Source: Flammeovirga sp. OC4 (lineage in GTDB: Bacteria > Bacteroidota > Bacteroidia > Cytophagales > Flammeovirgaceae). From it: DNA of 58,804 nucleotides. Both the position numbers and the translations under genes were made by a program. Positions 29,116 to 38,793 of the stretch are shown one piece after another; the first letter of the stretch is position 1, and each line of letters starts with the position of its first letter. The notes beneath the pieces were generated by a model that searched no databases, was not told the DNA's origin, and worked only from the letters and a program-made list of their open reading frames with translations. The stretch covers positions 1 to 58,804 of the forward strand of contig NZ_JTAM01000032.1 in the NCBI RefSeq assembly GCF_000812565.1, read 5' to 3'.

Positions 29116-32100
29116 TTGTCTAAATTTCTAATACTCCTTTTCTTTTTTTTCATTTCAAATACCATAATCGCACAAACATCACTATTAAAAGAAAAATGGG
29201 TGGGAGTTGAAGGAGTGTACCTTGATTCGAATGCCATCTATTTATCTTCTATTAAAATCAAAAAGACATCTCCAGATGACTTAAAATTAAATTTTAAATT
29301 AGAGGGTAATAACTTTCTTATAATATTGGATAAAAATGGAGATCCTATCTCAGATAAATCAATTAGAGCCTTAATTGAATATAGAACTTATCCAGAGCGT
29401 TTATCTAATATTTTTCATCATCGATCTCAAGAGGTTTATGAATCGGGTGGGTATGGTGTTGATCACTCTAATGAAAGATATATTTTAGAGATAGAGGAAA
29501 AACAAAAAAAAGAAGAATTATTTAGTGCTCCAAACATTGAGAAAACAGGTAGTATTTCTAGAGGGATTTCTATGGGTAATTCTCAGGATGTTTTTGTGAA
29601 TTCAGCAATGAATCTTCAATTACAAGGTAATATTACTGATGATGTAAAACTCACTGCAATTTTAACGGATCAAGATTTACCTTTTCAACCAGAAGGAAAT
29701 ACACAACAAATTCAAGATTTTGATAAAGTATTTATCGAGTTGGAACATAAAAATGCAGAATTAACTGCAGGTGACATCGTGATGAAAAATAGTCCTGGAG
29801 TCTTCCTTCGTTACAACAAAAATGTCCAAGGGGGACAAGCAAAGTTGATGTTGGGAAACGATTCTTCTAAAGTTAAAACAGTGACGAAAGGGGGGATTTC
29901 AATAGCAAAAGGACAGTTTTATTCTGCACAAGTAACAGCATTAGATGGTGTATTAGGCCCTTACAGGTTAAGAGGACCTAATGGAGAAACCAATATTGTT
30001 GTCATAGCCAATTCAGAAAAAGTATATATTGATGGGGAGTTATTGGAAAGAGGATTTGATGCCGATTATGTTATTGACTATAATTTAGCTGAAGTCACTT
30101 TTACTGAGAAAATACTGATAACACAATATACTCGTATCAGAGTCGATTATGAATATGCTACCCAGTTTTATAGTAGAACCATTACGGAAGCTAATCATCA
30201 TATGACGAGTAAAAAGTGGGATGCCTATTTTAATTTCTATCAAGAGAAAGATGATAGAAATAGTAGTTTATTTTACACATTGTCAGATGATGAGAAAAGA
30301 GTACTTGCCGGGATTGGTGATAGTTTACAAAATGCGGTGGTTCCTGCTATTGATACCGTTTTGGAGTTTGATCCCAATAGAATATTGTACACAATAGTGG
30401 ATACTTTAACAATTGATGGACAAAATATACAATGTTTAAGAAGAGCAAATGAAGGAGACTTTCCTTTGTATAGTGCAGGTTTTTCAGATGTAGGTCAAGG
30501 GAATGGTGATTACATTTTAGATCAAGTAACATCTTTTGGTCGATATTATAAATGGGTGTCGCCAGAAAATGGTATTCGTAAAGGCCGTTATTTACCCGTC
30601 AGAAGGCTGGTTGCCGCTAATAGTAAACAAATGATTACTGGTGGAGGAAGTTATAAAATAACAAATCATGAGACTATTGCTTTTGAAGGAGCTTTTTCAA
30701 ATCGAGATGTTAATTTATTCTCATCAATTGATAATGAAAATAATCATGGAAGTGCAATTAATGTTAGTTTAAAATCCGAAAATCGTCCGGTTGGCCAGAA
30801 CTATCTGATATCATCGCATGCCACATTCATGCATATTGACAAAAATTTTAATAGCATAGACCGGTTCAGATCGATTGAGTTTGATCGAAGTTGGGCTTTA
30901 AATTATGACAACCTTCCTCAAGAAGAAGAGATTTATTATGAAGGAGGGGTGAAGCTGAATGATTTGAAGAAAAGGGGCATCTCGTATCATTATTCGAAAA
31001 GAGATAGAGCTAATGTAATAGATGGTTACCAACAAGGTGCTAATATTAATTATCATATCAGAAAGTTACATTTTAATGGTGATGTGTTCAATATGCATTC
31101 TAAACTTTTAAATGAAGGTCAAGATGCTAATTGGATAAGATGGAATGGAGCAGTTTTTTATAAAGGTGACTTTATTGTCCCTGGTTATAATTATAATTCA
31201 GACAAGCAGGCAACTAAGGAGTCAGGGTCTGATTCTGTCGTTTATTCTTGGATGAATTTTCATGAGCATCAAGCTTACTTAAAAAGTGGTGATAGTTTAG
31301 ATTGGAATTTTAATTTTAATTATTCTTACAGGGAAGATAATGCTCCTCGAAATGGTAAGATGGAATTACAAACTATTTCCAATACCTATCAGTTAAATGT
31401 TGGCAAATCCGGTAAGAGAGGAAACATACAGTTAGGAGCCACTTATAGAAAATGGTCAGATTATTTTACTACCACTCCGTCAAACGAAGAATCTGTACAA
31501 GGGAGGCTGTTAGGTGGTGTCAATTTCGGGCAAGGTATTGGGAAATTTAATGGCACTTACACCGTCTCTTCGTCAAGAGAATTGTTAAGGGAGTTTGTTT
31601 ATGTCCGAGTGGAAGACGGAAGGGGTACACACACGTGGAGGGATTTAAATGGGGATGGAATTCAGGATCAAAATGAATTCTTTCTAGCTCAGAATCCTGA
31701 TGAAAGACAATTTGCTAGGTTTTATACACCAACAGATGATTACATTCCAGCCTATCGATCCACTCTTAACTTGAGATTAAATTTGAAAGCTCCTAAAAAA
31801 TGGACTAAAAAAGATGCATTAAAGAAATTGGCATCGAAGTTCTCTAATAATGCTTCAATACTTGTCGATAAAAAAAGTTTATCAGATGATATATGGGGTA
31901 GGTATTCACCATTTCCTGGAAGTGTGAATGAAGAAGAAATGTTGGCTTATAATTATGCTTTTCGAAATACCTTATTTTTTAATAGAAATAACCCTTTTTA
32001 TGGAGCAGACTTTAGAGTTGTCTCATTAGAAAATACGCAATTACTCACACAAGGCAGAGAATTAAGGCAAGACATCAGGTATACCCTAGGTGGTAGGGTG

Positions 32101-32601
32101 AATGTAAGTAAAATGTTGACATTGAAATTAGAGGGATATCAAAGAAAGATTACTTCAGGTTCAGATTATTTAGAGGATCGGAATTATTCTATTGATGAGC
32201 TAGGAGTAACACCATCTATTTCGTTTCAACCATCTATCTTTATGCGTTATTCTTTAGGTTATAGCGTAAAGAAAAAGTTAGGAGAGCTTAATTCAGAGAC
32301 GCGACAGGAGGTATCCCAAATTCAAGAAACCTCATTTGAAGCAAAATGGAATAAGGCTTCGCTTTTTTCAATTACTGGAAGGTTTTCAGCTATTTTTCAA
32401 AATTATGATGGGGTACCCAACTCAGCAATTGGATATGAAATGTTAGATGCACTCAATGAAGGTGTTAATTTAAAGTGGAATATCTCTTGGACGCAAAGTT
32501 TGTTTAATGGAATGCAATTAAGGGTGCAGTATGATGGACGAAAATCAGAAAATTCAAACAGTGTACACATCGGTAGTATGAATTTAATTGCATTGTTCTA
32601 A
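29116..32601 (+). CDS. Large conserved Bacteroidota surface/outer-membrane protein of unknown function
   Basis: The 1161-residue protein starts at a TTG: a stop codon lies three codons upstream, a signal peptide (ILLFFFFISNTIIAQ) follows at once, and AAGGAA precedes the start. Residues about 135-230 hold a conserved segment (GSISRGISMGNSQDVFVNS, QDLPFQPEGNTQQIQDFDKV) seen in many Bacteroidota outer-membrane proteins and reminiscent of SprA repeats. The rest is long amphipathic strands suggesting a large barrel. DLNGDGIQDQNEF near residue 845 looks like a calcium-binding loop. Function unknown. Confidence 0.7.
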   Translation: MSKFLILLFFFFISNTIIAQTSLLKEKWVGVEGVYLDSNAIYLSSIKIKKTSPDDLKLNFKLEGNNFLIILDKNGDPISDKSIRALIEYRTYPERLSNIFHHRSQEVYESGGYGVDHSNERYILEIEEKQKKEELFSAPNIEKTGSISRGISMGNSQDVFVNSAMNLQLQGNITDDVKLTAILTDQDLPFQPEGNTQQIQDFDKVFIELEHKNAELTAGDIVMKNSPGVFLRYNKNVQGGQAKLMLGNDSSKVKTVTKGGISIAKGQFYSAQVTALDGVLGPYRLRGPNGETNIVVIANSEKVYIDGELLERGFDADYVIDYNLAEVTFTEKILITQYTRIRVDYEYATQFYSRTITEANHHMTSKKWDAYFNFYQEKDDRNSSLFYTLSDDEKRVLAGIGDSLQNAVVPAIDTVLEFDPNRILYTIVDTLTIDGQNIQCLRRANEGDFPLYSAGFSDVGQGNGDYILDQVTSFGRYYKWVSPENGIRKGRYLPVRRLVAANSKQMITGGGSYKITNHETIAFEGAFSNRDVNLFSSIDNENNHGSAINVSLKSENRPVGQNYLISSHATFMHIDKNFNSIDRFRSIEFDRSWALNYDNLPQEEEIYYEGGVKLNDLKKRGISYHYSKRDRANVIDGYQQGANINYHIRKLHFNGDVFNMHSKLLNEGQDANWIRWNGAVFYKGDFIVPGYNYNSDKQATKESGSDSVVYSWMNFHEHQAYLKSGDSLDWNFNFNYSYREDNAPRNGKMELQTISNTYQLNVGKSGKRGNIQLGATYRKWSDYFTTTPSNEESVQGRLLGGVNFGQGIGKFNGTYTVSSSRELLREFVYVRVEDGRGTHTWRDLNGDGIQDQNEFFLAQNPDERQFARFYTPTDDYIPAYRSTLNLRLNLKAPKKWTKKDALKKLASKFSNNASILVDKKSLSDDIWGRYSPFPGSVNEEEMLAYNYAFRNTLFFNRNNPFYGADFRVVSLENTQLLTQGRELRQDIRYTLGGRVNVSKMLTLKLEGYQRKITSGSDYLEDRNYSIDELGVTPSISFQPSIFMRYSLGYSVKKKLGELNSETRQEVSQIQETSFEAKWNKASLFSITGRFSAIFQNYDGVPNSAIGYEMLDALNEGVNLKWNISWTQSLFNGMQLRVQYDGRKSENSNSVHIGSMNLIALF

Positions 32602-32729
32602 CACTCTTTTGTCTCTTTTTTTATGAAAAAGCCTTTAAATGATTTGTTAATGTTATTAAATATTAGCATTTTTAATTAAAACTTACTTTTCATAATACGT
32701 CCAAACTTACGTAAAATTAAATCATAACT

Positions 32730-34370
32730 ATGAGTTTTATATCTGTATTAGATGCATTTCAGAAATGGGAAAGAGAGACACCCAATCAACCTTTTTTGCA
32801 TCAAAATATTCATGGTAGAAAAATTACATTGTCCTTTCAAGAAGCCGGAGACCAAATCAGAAGAATGGCCACTGCATTACAGGAGATGGGAATTGAAAAA
32901 GGAAATCATGTAGCGATCTTGTCCAAAAACTGTTCTCATTGGATAATGGCCGATCTAGCTATTTTAATGGCAGGTGGTGTCAGTATCCCAATTTATCCTA
33001 CTACAGATAAAGCCACTATTCAATTGATTTTGGAGCATAGTGAGTCTAAAGCGATTTTTGTAGGTAAGTTGGATGATTATGCTTCTCAAAAAGATGGAAT
33101 ACAAGGTATACCAAAAATTGGAGTTGAGATGCATGGTGTAAATGAAGAATATGGATGGGATAAAATGGTAGAAGGTTCTTCTCCAATCCAAGATGTTTAC
33201 AAGCCAGCAAAAGACGATTTAATGACTATTTTGTATACTTCAGGTACAACGGGTAACCCTAAAGGTGTAATGCATAGTTATGGAAGTGTTGAATTTGCTG
33301 TTGCTGAATTTGAACATCACTTCACCTTGCCAAGACATCCAAGGTTTTTTGCATTCTTATCTTTAGCACATATTGCAGAAAGAGCTGCTTATGAGTTTAT
33401 TGGAGTTTATCTAGGAGGAAGTATTTCTTTTCCAGAGTCGCTAGAGTCATTCCCCGCAAATTTAGCAGAAGCAAAACCTCATATGTTCTTTGCCGTACCT
33501 AGAATTTTCCAAAAATTCCAGGAAAGTATCTTGAAAAAGATGCCTCAAAGCCGATTGGATCTACTGTTGAAAATTCCAATAATTAATAATGTAATTAAAA
33601 AGAAAATTACTTCAGCTTTAGGTTTTCAGGAGGCAGTTTCGGTAATATCAGGTGCAGCACCAATCTCTCCAGATTTACAAGAATGGTTTAAGAAATTAGG
33701 TATCGATGTCAATCAAGGTTATGGTATGTCTGAAGATGTTTGTGTGTCACACATGAATTTCCCCGGTATGAACAGAATTGGTACTGTAGGCCAAAAATAC
33801 GATCATATTAAAACGAAACTTTCAGCGGAAGGTGAAGTATGTCTACTAAGTGATTGCTTGACCTTAGGATATTTTAAAGATGAGGAGAAAACGAAAGAGC
33901 TTTTTGATGATGAAGGGTATTTAAGAACGGGGGATCTGGGTGAATATGATCATGATGGTTACCTATCAATTGTAGGTAGAGTAAAAGATCAATTCAAAAC
34001 TGATAAAGGAAAATATATTTCGCCCAATCACCTTGAATTACCACTTTCTGATAATGCCAACATTGAGCAAGTTTGTGTTGTAGGTACTGGAATTCCGCAA
34101 CCTATTGCCTTGATTGTTCCTTCAGAAATAGGAAAAGAGCTTTCGCAAGATGCTTTAAGAACTTCCATTCAATCTTCATTAAAGAGTTTAAATGGAACAC
34201 TTCCTAATTATGAAAAAGTAGCAAAAGCTATTGTGATGAAGGAAGATTGGACGATTGATAATGGTTTGTTGACTCCAACTTTAAAGTTGAAAAGAAATCA
34301 TTTAGAAAAGATACATAGTCCTTATTACAGTCAATGGTTTGATAAATCTGAGACAGTAATATTCGAATAA
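32730..34370 (+). CDS. Long-chain acyl-CoA synthetase (AMP-forming)
   Basis: A 546-residue adenylate-forming enzyme of the FadD15-like type. The P-loop YTSGTTGNPKG is at 169-179. NQGYGMSED forms the A5 motif, RTGDLGEYDHDGYLSIVGRVKDQ covers A7/A8 and a lysine-rich C-terminal segment follows. It activates fatty acids to acyl-CoA at the cytoplasmic membrane face. It is slightly shorter than many family members but has all motifs. A strong terminator follows at 34394-34413. Confidence 0.9.
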   Translation: MSFISVLDAFQKWERETPNQPFLHQNIHGRKITLSFQEAGDQIRRMATALQEMGIEKGNHVAILSKNCSHWIMADLAILMAGGVSIPIYPTTDKATIQLILEHSESKAIFVGKLDDYASQKDGIQGIPKIGVEMHGVNEEYGWDKMVEGSSPIQDVYKPAKDDLMTILYTSGTTGNPKGVMHSYGSVEFAVAEFEHHFTLPRHPRFFAFLSLAHIAERAAYEFIGVYLGGSISFPESLESFPANLAEAKPHMFFAVPRIFQKFQESILKKMPQSRLDLLLKIPIINNVIKKKITSALGFQEAVSVISGAAPISPDLQEWFKKLGIDVNQGYGMSEDVCVSHMNFPGMNRIGTVGQKYDHIKTKLSAEGEVCLLSDCLTLGYFKDEEKTKELFDDEGYLRTGDLGEYDHDGYLSIVGRVKDQFKTDKGKYISPNHLELPLSDNANIEQVCVVGTGIPQPIALIVPSEIGKELSQDALRTSIQSSLKSLNGTLPNYEKVAKAIVMKEDWTIDNGLLTPTLKLKRNHLEKIHSPYYSQWFDKSETVIFE

Positions 34371-34393
34371 TATTTTATTTGACTTAATGAATC

Positions 34394-34420
34394 GCCCCAT
34401 AGTTTTATGGGGCTTTTTTA
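34394..34420 (+). terminator. Intrinsic terminator after the acyl-CoA synthetase gene
   Basis: GCCCCATA (34394-34401) pairs with TATGGGGC (34406-34413) across a four-base loop and is followed at once by a T run (TTTTTTATTTTTT), a classical Rho-independent terminator. It ends about 25 bases past the stop codon and about 30 bases before the next start. Confidence 0.9.
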
Positions 34421-34449
34421 TTTTTTATCATATTTAATAACTATTTCAA

Positions 34450-35784
34450 ATGAGCAACTCACAATTATCCAAAACCTTAACACCTCTCATGCTTTGGGGA
34501 TTAGGTGTCGGTTATGTCATATCAGGAATGTACTTCGGTTGGAACCTAGGTCTAGCAGAAGGAGGTACATTAGGGTTGGCAATTGCCACATTCTTTGTTA
34601 TTATCATGTATGTGACCTTCACACTCTCCTACACCGAGCTTTCATGTGCTATACCCAAAGCGGGTGGAGCTTTTGAGTATGCCCACAAAGGATTAGGAAA
34701 ACACTTTGGATTTATTGGTGGGATGGCTCAAAACATAGAATTTATTTTTGCTCCTCCAGCTATTGCCGCAGCAATAGGCGCTTACCTTCACCTTTTATAT
34801 CCAGACATTGATGTTATTTATTTCTCCATCGGAGCTTACTTTATTTTTACAGGCATTAATATTTTTGGAGTTCATTTGGCAGCTTCTTTTGAGCTAATCA
34901 TTACAGTTTTAGCCGTATTTGAGTTATTACTTTTCGCTGGCTTCACTTTGCCTCATTTTGAAGTTGAAAATCTAAAAATGAATGCTTTGCCTTTTGGTTA
35001 TGAAGGAATATTTGCGGCTATACCATTTGCTATCTGGTTTTTTTTAGCCATTGAAGGAATAGCGAATGTAGCGGAAGAAACGAAAAATCCACAAAGGAGT
35101 ATTTATTTAGGTTTTGGTTCGGCCATTGCCACTTTAGTCTTTTTGTGTATTCTCACATTTCTTTCTGCAGTAGGAGTAGGTGGTTGGGAAAAAGTGGTGT
35201 ATCCATCAGGTTCAACAGTTGCTTCAGATTCTCCTTTGCCATTGGCTTTAGGGCAAGTGGTAAGTGAAGGACATTTTCTTTATAAGTTGCTAATAGGAAT
35301 AGGATTATTAGGATTGATTGCATCTTTTCATGGAATTATCCTGGCAGCAGGAAGGTCTACTTTTGAGTTTGGAAGAGTAGGGTATGCTCCAAAGCAATTA
35401 GGGAAAGTGCATCCGAAATTTAAGACACCAATGAATGCTTTAATTGTCAATATGTGTATAGGGATTGTAGCTCTTTTTACGGGTAAAACGGGAGAAATTA
35501 TCACTATAGCCTGTTTTGGTGCTTTAACATTGTATATTATTTCGATGTTAAGCTTATTTGCTTTGAGGAAAAATAAACCGGAGCTAGAGAGGTCTTATAA
35601 AGTGCCTTGGTATCCGATCACACCTGCAATTGCATTAATAATTGCTACTGTATCAATACTTGCTATGACCTATTATAATTTAGTATTGGCAGGTATATTC
35701 ATTGCAATTTTAGGAGGGAGCTACTTGTTATTTATTTTATCTCAAAAAGAATATCATAATGAAGAAATAGGAGAATTAGGCTAA
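34450..35784 (+). CDS. Ethanolamine permease-like APC-family transporter
   Basis: The 444-residue protein has 12 predicted membrane helices and the amino acid-polyamine-organocation fold. LMLWGLGVGYVISGMYFGWN opens the first helix, and PKAGGAFEYAHKGLG and FAIEGIANVAEETKNPQRS-like stretches follow the ethanolamine permease (Eat) pattern. It would import ethanolamine or a related amine with protons. No ethanolamine ammonia-lyase gene lies nearby, so the substrate is a family inference. Terminators flank it on both sides. Confidence 0.78.
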   Translation: MSNSQLSKTLTPLMLWGLGVGYVISGMYFGWNLGLAEGGTLGLAIATFFVIIMYVTFTLSYTELSCAIPKAGGAFEYAHKGLGKHFGFIGGMAQNIEFIFAPPAIAAAIGAYLHLLYPDIDVIYFSIGAYFIFTGINIFGVHLAASFELIITVLAVFELLLFAGFTLPHFEVENLKMNALPFGYEGIFAAIPFAIWFFLAIEGIANVAEETKNPQRSIYLGFGSAIATLVFLCILTFLSAVGVGGWEKVVYPSGSTVASDSPLPLALGQVVSEGHFLYKLLIGIGLLGLIASFHGIILAAGRSTFEFGRVGYAPKQLGKVHPKFKTPMNALIVNMCIGIVALFTGKTGEIITIACFGALTLYIISMLSLFALRKNKPELERSYKVPWYPITPAIALIIATVSILAMTYYNLVLAGIFIAILGGSYLLFILSQKEYHNEEIGELG

Positions 35785-35791
35785 ACATAAA

Positions 35792-35825
35792 AAACCGGAA
35801 TGAATACTGAATTTCATTCCGGTTT
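35792..35825. terminator. Bidirectional terminator between convergent genes
   Basis: AAACCGGAATGAA (35792-35804) pairs perfectly with TTCATTCCGGTTT (35813-35825) around an eight-base loop. It lies between the stop codons of the permease (plus) and the secreted protein (minus). The A-rich left flank and T-rich arm end suit termination in both directions. Confidence 0.85.
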
Positions 35826-35848
35826 CTTACGTCTAATATTAATTATTT

Positions 35849-36340
35849 CTAATTGTGGTCGTAAGCTCTCATTTGGTACTTAGCAACCCATTTTTTATTT
35901 CTTTTATCAATGTAGTCATATCCTAAAGTTTTGAATTTATAAGAAAAAATATCTTTCTCATAAGCTACTTTGGTACCTCCTACTTTTTTCTGAACATAGC
36001 CATGTTCGTTGACTAATTCTTGCATGTAGGAAACGGAAATATCACGTACATCTTCTTTTGAGTCTGCAACAAATTGGATATCGAAGCCAATTAATTTTCG
36101 TTGAGCATTGAATTTACATTTATAAGCCACATAATAGCCCGACATATTTTTCTTGTATGCCTTTAATCCATCATAAATAATAAACTCTTTCTTATCTCTG
36201 TCATCTTCCTTTTTATAAAGCTTCTTAAATGCTTTATAATCCATTTTATAAGTATACTCTTTATCTAAGAGTAGTTTTTCTTGAGCAAATAAAGATGTTG
36301 TAAACAAGAGAAAGAAAGAAAATAGTGCTAATACTTTCAT
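35849..36340 (-). CDS. Secreted hypothetical protein
   Basis: The 163-residue protein has a clear signal peptide (VLALFSFFLLFTTSLFAQ) and a mature part rich in Lys, Asp and Tyr, with alternating strands (YYVAYKCKFNAQRKLIGFDI) and no recognised domain. A single cysteine is present in the mature part. It is probably periplasmic or surface-exposed. The short length and the lack of neighbours in the same direction give no further hint of function. Confidence 0.6.
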   Translation of the reverse strand: MKVLALFSFFLLFTTSLFAQEKLLLDKEYTYKMDYKAFKKLYKKEDDRDKKEFIIYDGLKAYKKNMSGYYVAYKCKFNAQRKLIGFDIQFVADSKEDVRDISVSYMQELVNEHGYVQKKVGGTKVAYEKDIFSYKFKTLGYDYIDKRNKKWVAKYQMRAYDHN

Positions 36341-36579
36341 TGAATTTTGAGTTTTGTGAAAAATTAAATTTACTCCATTTCAATTACGTAATGTAAATAT
36401 ATTTGTTGAAATAATTGGAATATTTGTCCTTTAATGACAATTGATTTCCATCCTATGACAAAATATAAAGAATTCATAGTCAACTCTTAGTATCTCAATC
36501 CTTCCTGGTGCAAAAAGATTTGAAAATTTATGGAAGGAGTTGATTATTTTAGCGGTAAGAATCATTTAAAAAAAATATA

Positions 36580-37161
36580 ATGATAAATATAAAAAAGCGA
36601 ACAAGGGCCTATGATGGGTTTCTAAAAATAGATGTAGTTGAATTTGATCACCAAAAGTTTAATGGATCCAAGTCTGATGAAATCTCAAGGGAAGTAGTAG
36701 TTAGAAATGAAGCTATTGCAGGTTTATTTTATAATACAGAGGAAGAGAAATACTGGTTTGTTGAGCAGATAAGAATACCGACACTGACGGATGATAATCC
36801 CAATGGATTGTTGATGGAATGTATGGCAGGGATGGTAGATAAAGGTGAGACTTCAGAACAGGCATTACATAGAGAAGCAAAAGAAGAAATTGGCTATTCA
36901 TTAAAAAATGTTCAGTATTTGTCTACTTTTTATTCAACTCCAGGAGGATGTAATGAGAAGGTAGCTTTATTTTTTGCTGAATTAGATGAACAAATTGCTG
37001 AAGGTGGTGGTAATTTGTCGGAAGGAGAAGACATTCGTATTGTGAAGTATACTTATGGGGAATTAGTGAATTTATATCAATCTGACAAAATAAGAGACGC
37101 TAAAACTTTGATTGCTGTCCAATGGGCAATGCTTTCAAAAATGACAGCCGAACATCTATAA
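36580..37161 (+). CDS. Nudix hydrolase of the ADP-ribose/GDP-mannose pyrophosphatase type
   Basis: The 193-residue protein has an exact Nudix box: Gly84, Glu90, Arg98, Glu99, Glu102, Glu103, Gly105 (GMVDKGETSEQALHREAKEE). The preceding VEQIRIPTLTDDNPNGLLME and the LKNVQYLSTFYSTPGGCNEK stretch fit the YffH/NudF subfamily, which splits nucleoside diphosphate sugars such as ADP-ribose or GDP-mannose. The start is preceded by no clear Shine-Dalgarno, as is usual here. Confidence 0.85.
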   Translation: MINIKKRTRAYDGFLKIDVVEFDHQKFNGSKSDEISREVVVRNEAIAGLFYNTEEEKYWFVEQIRIPTLTDDNPNGLLMECMAGMVDKGETSEQALHREAKEEIGYSLKNVQYLSTFYSTPGGCNEKVALFFAELDEQIAEGGGNLSEGEDIRIVKYTYGELVNLYQSDKIRDAKTLIAVQWAMLSKMTAEHL

Positions 37162-37191
37162 TGATTAGTACTTAACAAAGCTCAATTCTAA

Positions 37192-37221
37192 TTTGATTTA
37201 CCAAGTAAGAGATTAGTTTTG
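37192..37221 (+). promoter_or_regulatory. Bacteroidota-type promoter for the MATE transporter
   Basis: A -33 box TTTG (37192-37195) is separated by 18 bases from a -7 box TAGTTTTG (37214-37221), which fits TTTG-N(17-20)-TAnnTTTG of Bacteroidota sigma-ABfr promoters. It lies 36 bases before the ATG at 37257. Confidence 0.6.
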
Positions 37222-37256
37222 CAAAAATTTTAGGTCACTCAATATTTTGTGCTAAC

Positions 37257-38621
37257 ATGTTGTCATTAAAAGCCAATCAGAGAAAATTTTATAAAGAAAT
37301 TTGGGACGTCGCATTGCCAATATCCATGCAAAGTCTTTTGCAGTATGCATTAGGGATGGTAGATCAGGTGATGGTTGGTCAATTAGGTGAAACTATTATA
37401 GCATCAGTAGGATTAGGCGGAAGGCTTACTTTTGTCTATATCGTAGGTGTAATGGGACTAGCCAATGGTGCGGGTGTTTTTATTGCTCAATATTGGGGTA
37501 AAAAGGAAAAAGATAAGATTAGTTATCTTGTTGGAGATTTATTGAAAATTGGTTTTCTAGTCATGCTTTTGGGAATTGCATTGAGCGTATTTTTCCCTTC
37601 ACAAATCTTATCCCTTTTTTCAAATGACCCTGAAGTAATTCATTATGGAGGTTTATATCAACAAATTGTAGCGGTAGGTTTCCCTGCAATATTGTTAAGT
37701 GGAGCCTACAGTTCATCTTTAAGAAGTATTGGTAAAGCAAAGTTGGTAATGCAATTGAGTTTTATCAAAGTAATAGTCAATACTGTTGCCAACTATTGGT
37801 TGATCTTTGGGGGATTTGGTGTTCCAGCTCTTGGAATGGAAGGTGCTGCTTGGGCTACAGTCATTTCAATGTGGGTGGAGGCTATAGCACTTTGGGGAAT
37901 CATGCAATGGAAAAAATACCCTGGCAATGTAAAACGAATTCATCTTTTCCATTTTGATAAATCAACAATCTATCCTCTACTAAGTGTAAGTGCTCCATTA
38001 ATTGTTGGTGATATGTCTTGGGCTATTGGAGAGACCTGTTATTCTATGATTTATGGTAAAATGGGTACAGTGGACATTGCGGCAATGACGATGACACTAC
38101 CGTTACAAATGTTGAGTGTAGGTTTCTTTATGGGGTTAGCTTCAGCTGCTGCTATTGTGATTGGATATGAATTAGGACAGAGTAATATTCTAAAGGCAAA
38201 AGTGTATGCGACAAAACTCTTGAAACTGACATTTTTATCCTCACTGTTGGTCGCGTTATTTATTGCAGTTGTAACGCCTTTTTACATCAAATTATATCAG
38301 ATTACAGATGAAGTTGCGATAATTACCATTGAGCTATGCTACATTTTTGCATTTTTACTTCCTTGTAAAATGTCCAACTTTATAGTTGCTGCAGGAATCT
38401 TGAGATCGGGAGGTGATACGAAATTTACGACTGGATTAGGTATGTTTAGTACTTGGATATTTTCCATTCCATTAGGAGTGATGGGAGCCTTTGTATTTGA
38501 CCTTTCTATCTTTTGGGTTTATATCATTGTTTCCTTAGAAGAATACTTGAGGCTAGTGCTTTATTTATGGAGGAAAAATTCAGGGAAATGGGCGAAAAAC
38601 CTAGTAGGTAATACACAATAA
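37257..38621 (+). CDS. MATE-family multidrug/cation antiporter
   Basis: The 454-residue protein has 12 predicted membrane helices in two homologous halves. The first half starts with LPISMQSLLQYALGMVDQVM and QLGETIIASVGLGGRL. The second repeats the pattern after about residue 240 (LSVSAPLIVGDMSWAIGE). This is the NorM/DinF fold, which exports organic cations using sodium or protons. It has its own promoter and a terminator at 38625-38648, so it is a single-gene unit. Confidence 0.9.
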   Translation: MLSLKANQRKFYKEIWDVALPISMQSLLQYALGMVDQVMVGQLGETIIASVGLGGRLTFVYIVGVMGLANGAGVFIAQYWGKKEKDKISYLVGDLLKIGFLVMLLGIALSVFFPSQILSLFSNDPEVIHYGGLYQQIVAVGFPAILLSGAYSSSLRSIGKAKLVMQLSFIKVIVNTVANYWLIFGGFGVPALGMEGAAWATVISMWVEAIALWGIMQWKKYPGNVKRIHLFHFDKSTIYPLLSVSAPLIVGDMSWAIGETCYSMIYGKMGTVDIAAMTMTLPLQMLSVGFFMGLASAAAIVIGYELGQSNILKAKVYATKLLKLTFLSSLLVALFIAVVTPFYIKLYQITDEVAIITIELCYIFAFLLPCKMSNFIVAAGILRSGGDTKFTTGLGMFSTWIFSIPLGVMGAFVFDLSIFWVYIIVSLEEYLRLVLYLWRKNSGKWAKNLVGNTQ

Positions 38622-38624
38622 AAA

Positions 38625-38648
38625 AGCCTTTCAATTGCTTGAAAGGCT
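38625..38648. terminator. Hairpin after the MATE gene
   Basis: AGCCTTTCAA (38625-38634) pairs with TTGAAAGGCT (38639-38648) around a TTGC loop, directly after the stop codon. A poly-A stretch precedes it. The T run on the plus strand is weak, but placement and stem quality support termination. Confidence 0.7.
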
Positions 38649-38793
38649 ACTCACATTGGTCTACTATGCACCTGTAATACCAATTGAGCTTTTAATGTTT
38701 TTCTTATTTAAATATACCAAAAAAAATAACCAAAAGCTAACCCTCTAACATTAATTATATATTTCTTTCAAAAGAAAATTACTTCAGTCTAAA

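Noticed and set aside
34407-34676. An 89-codon frame overlapping the start of the permease gene
   Set aside because: It runs in another frame of the permease coding sequence and has no recognisable protein features.
34450-35784. Part of an ethanolamine utilisation operon
   Set aside because: The permease stands between terminators and no eut genes are near; the neighbours are unrelated.
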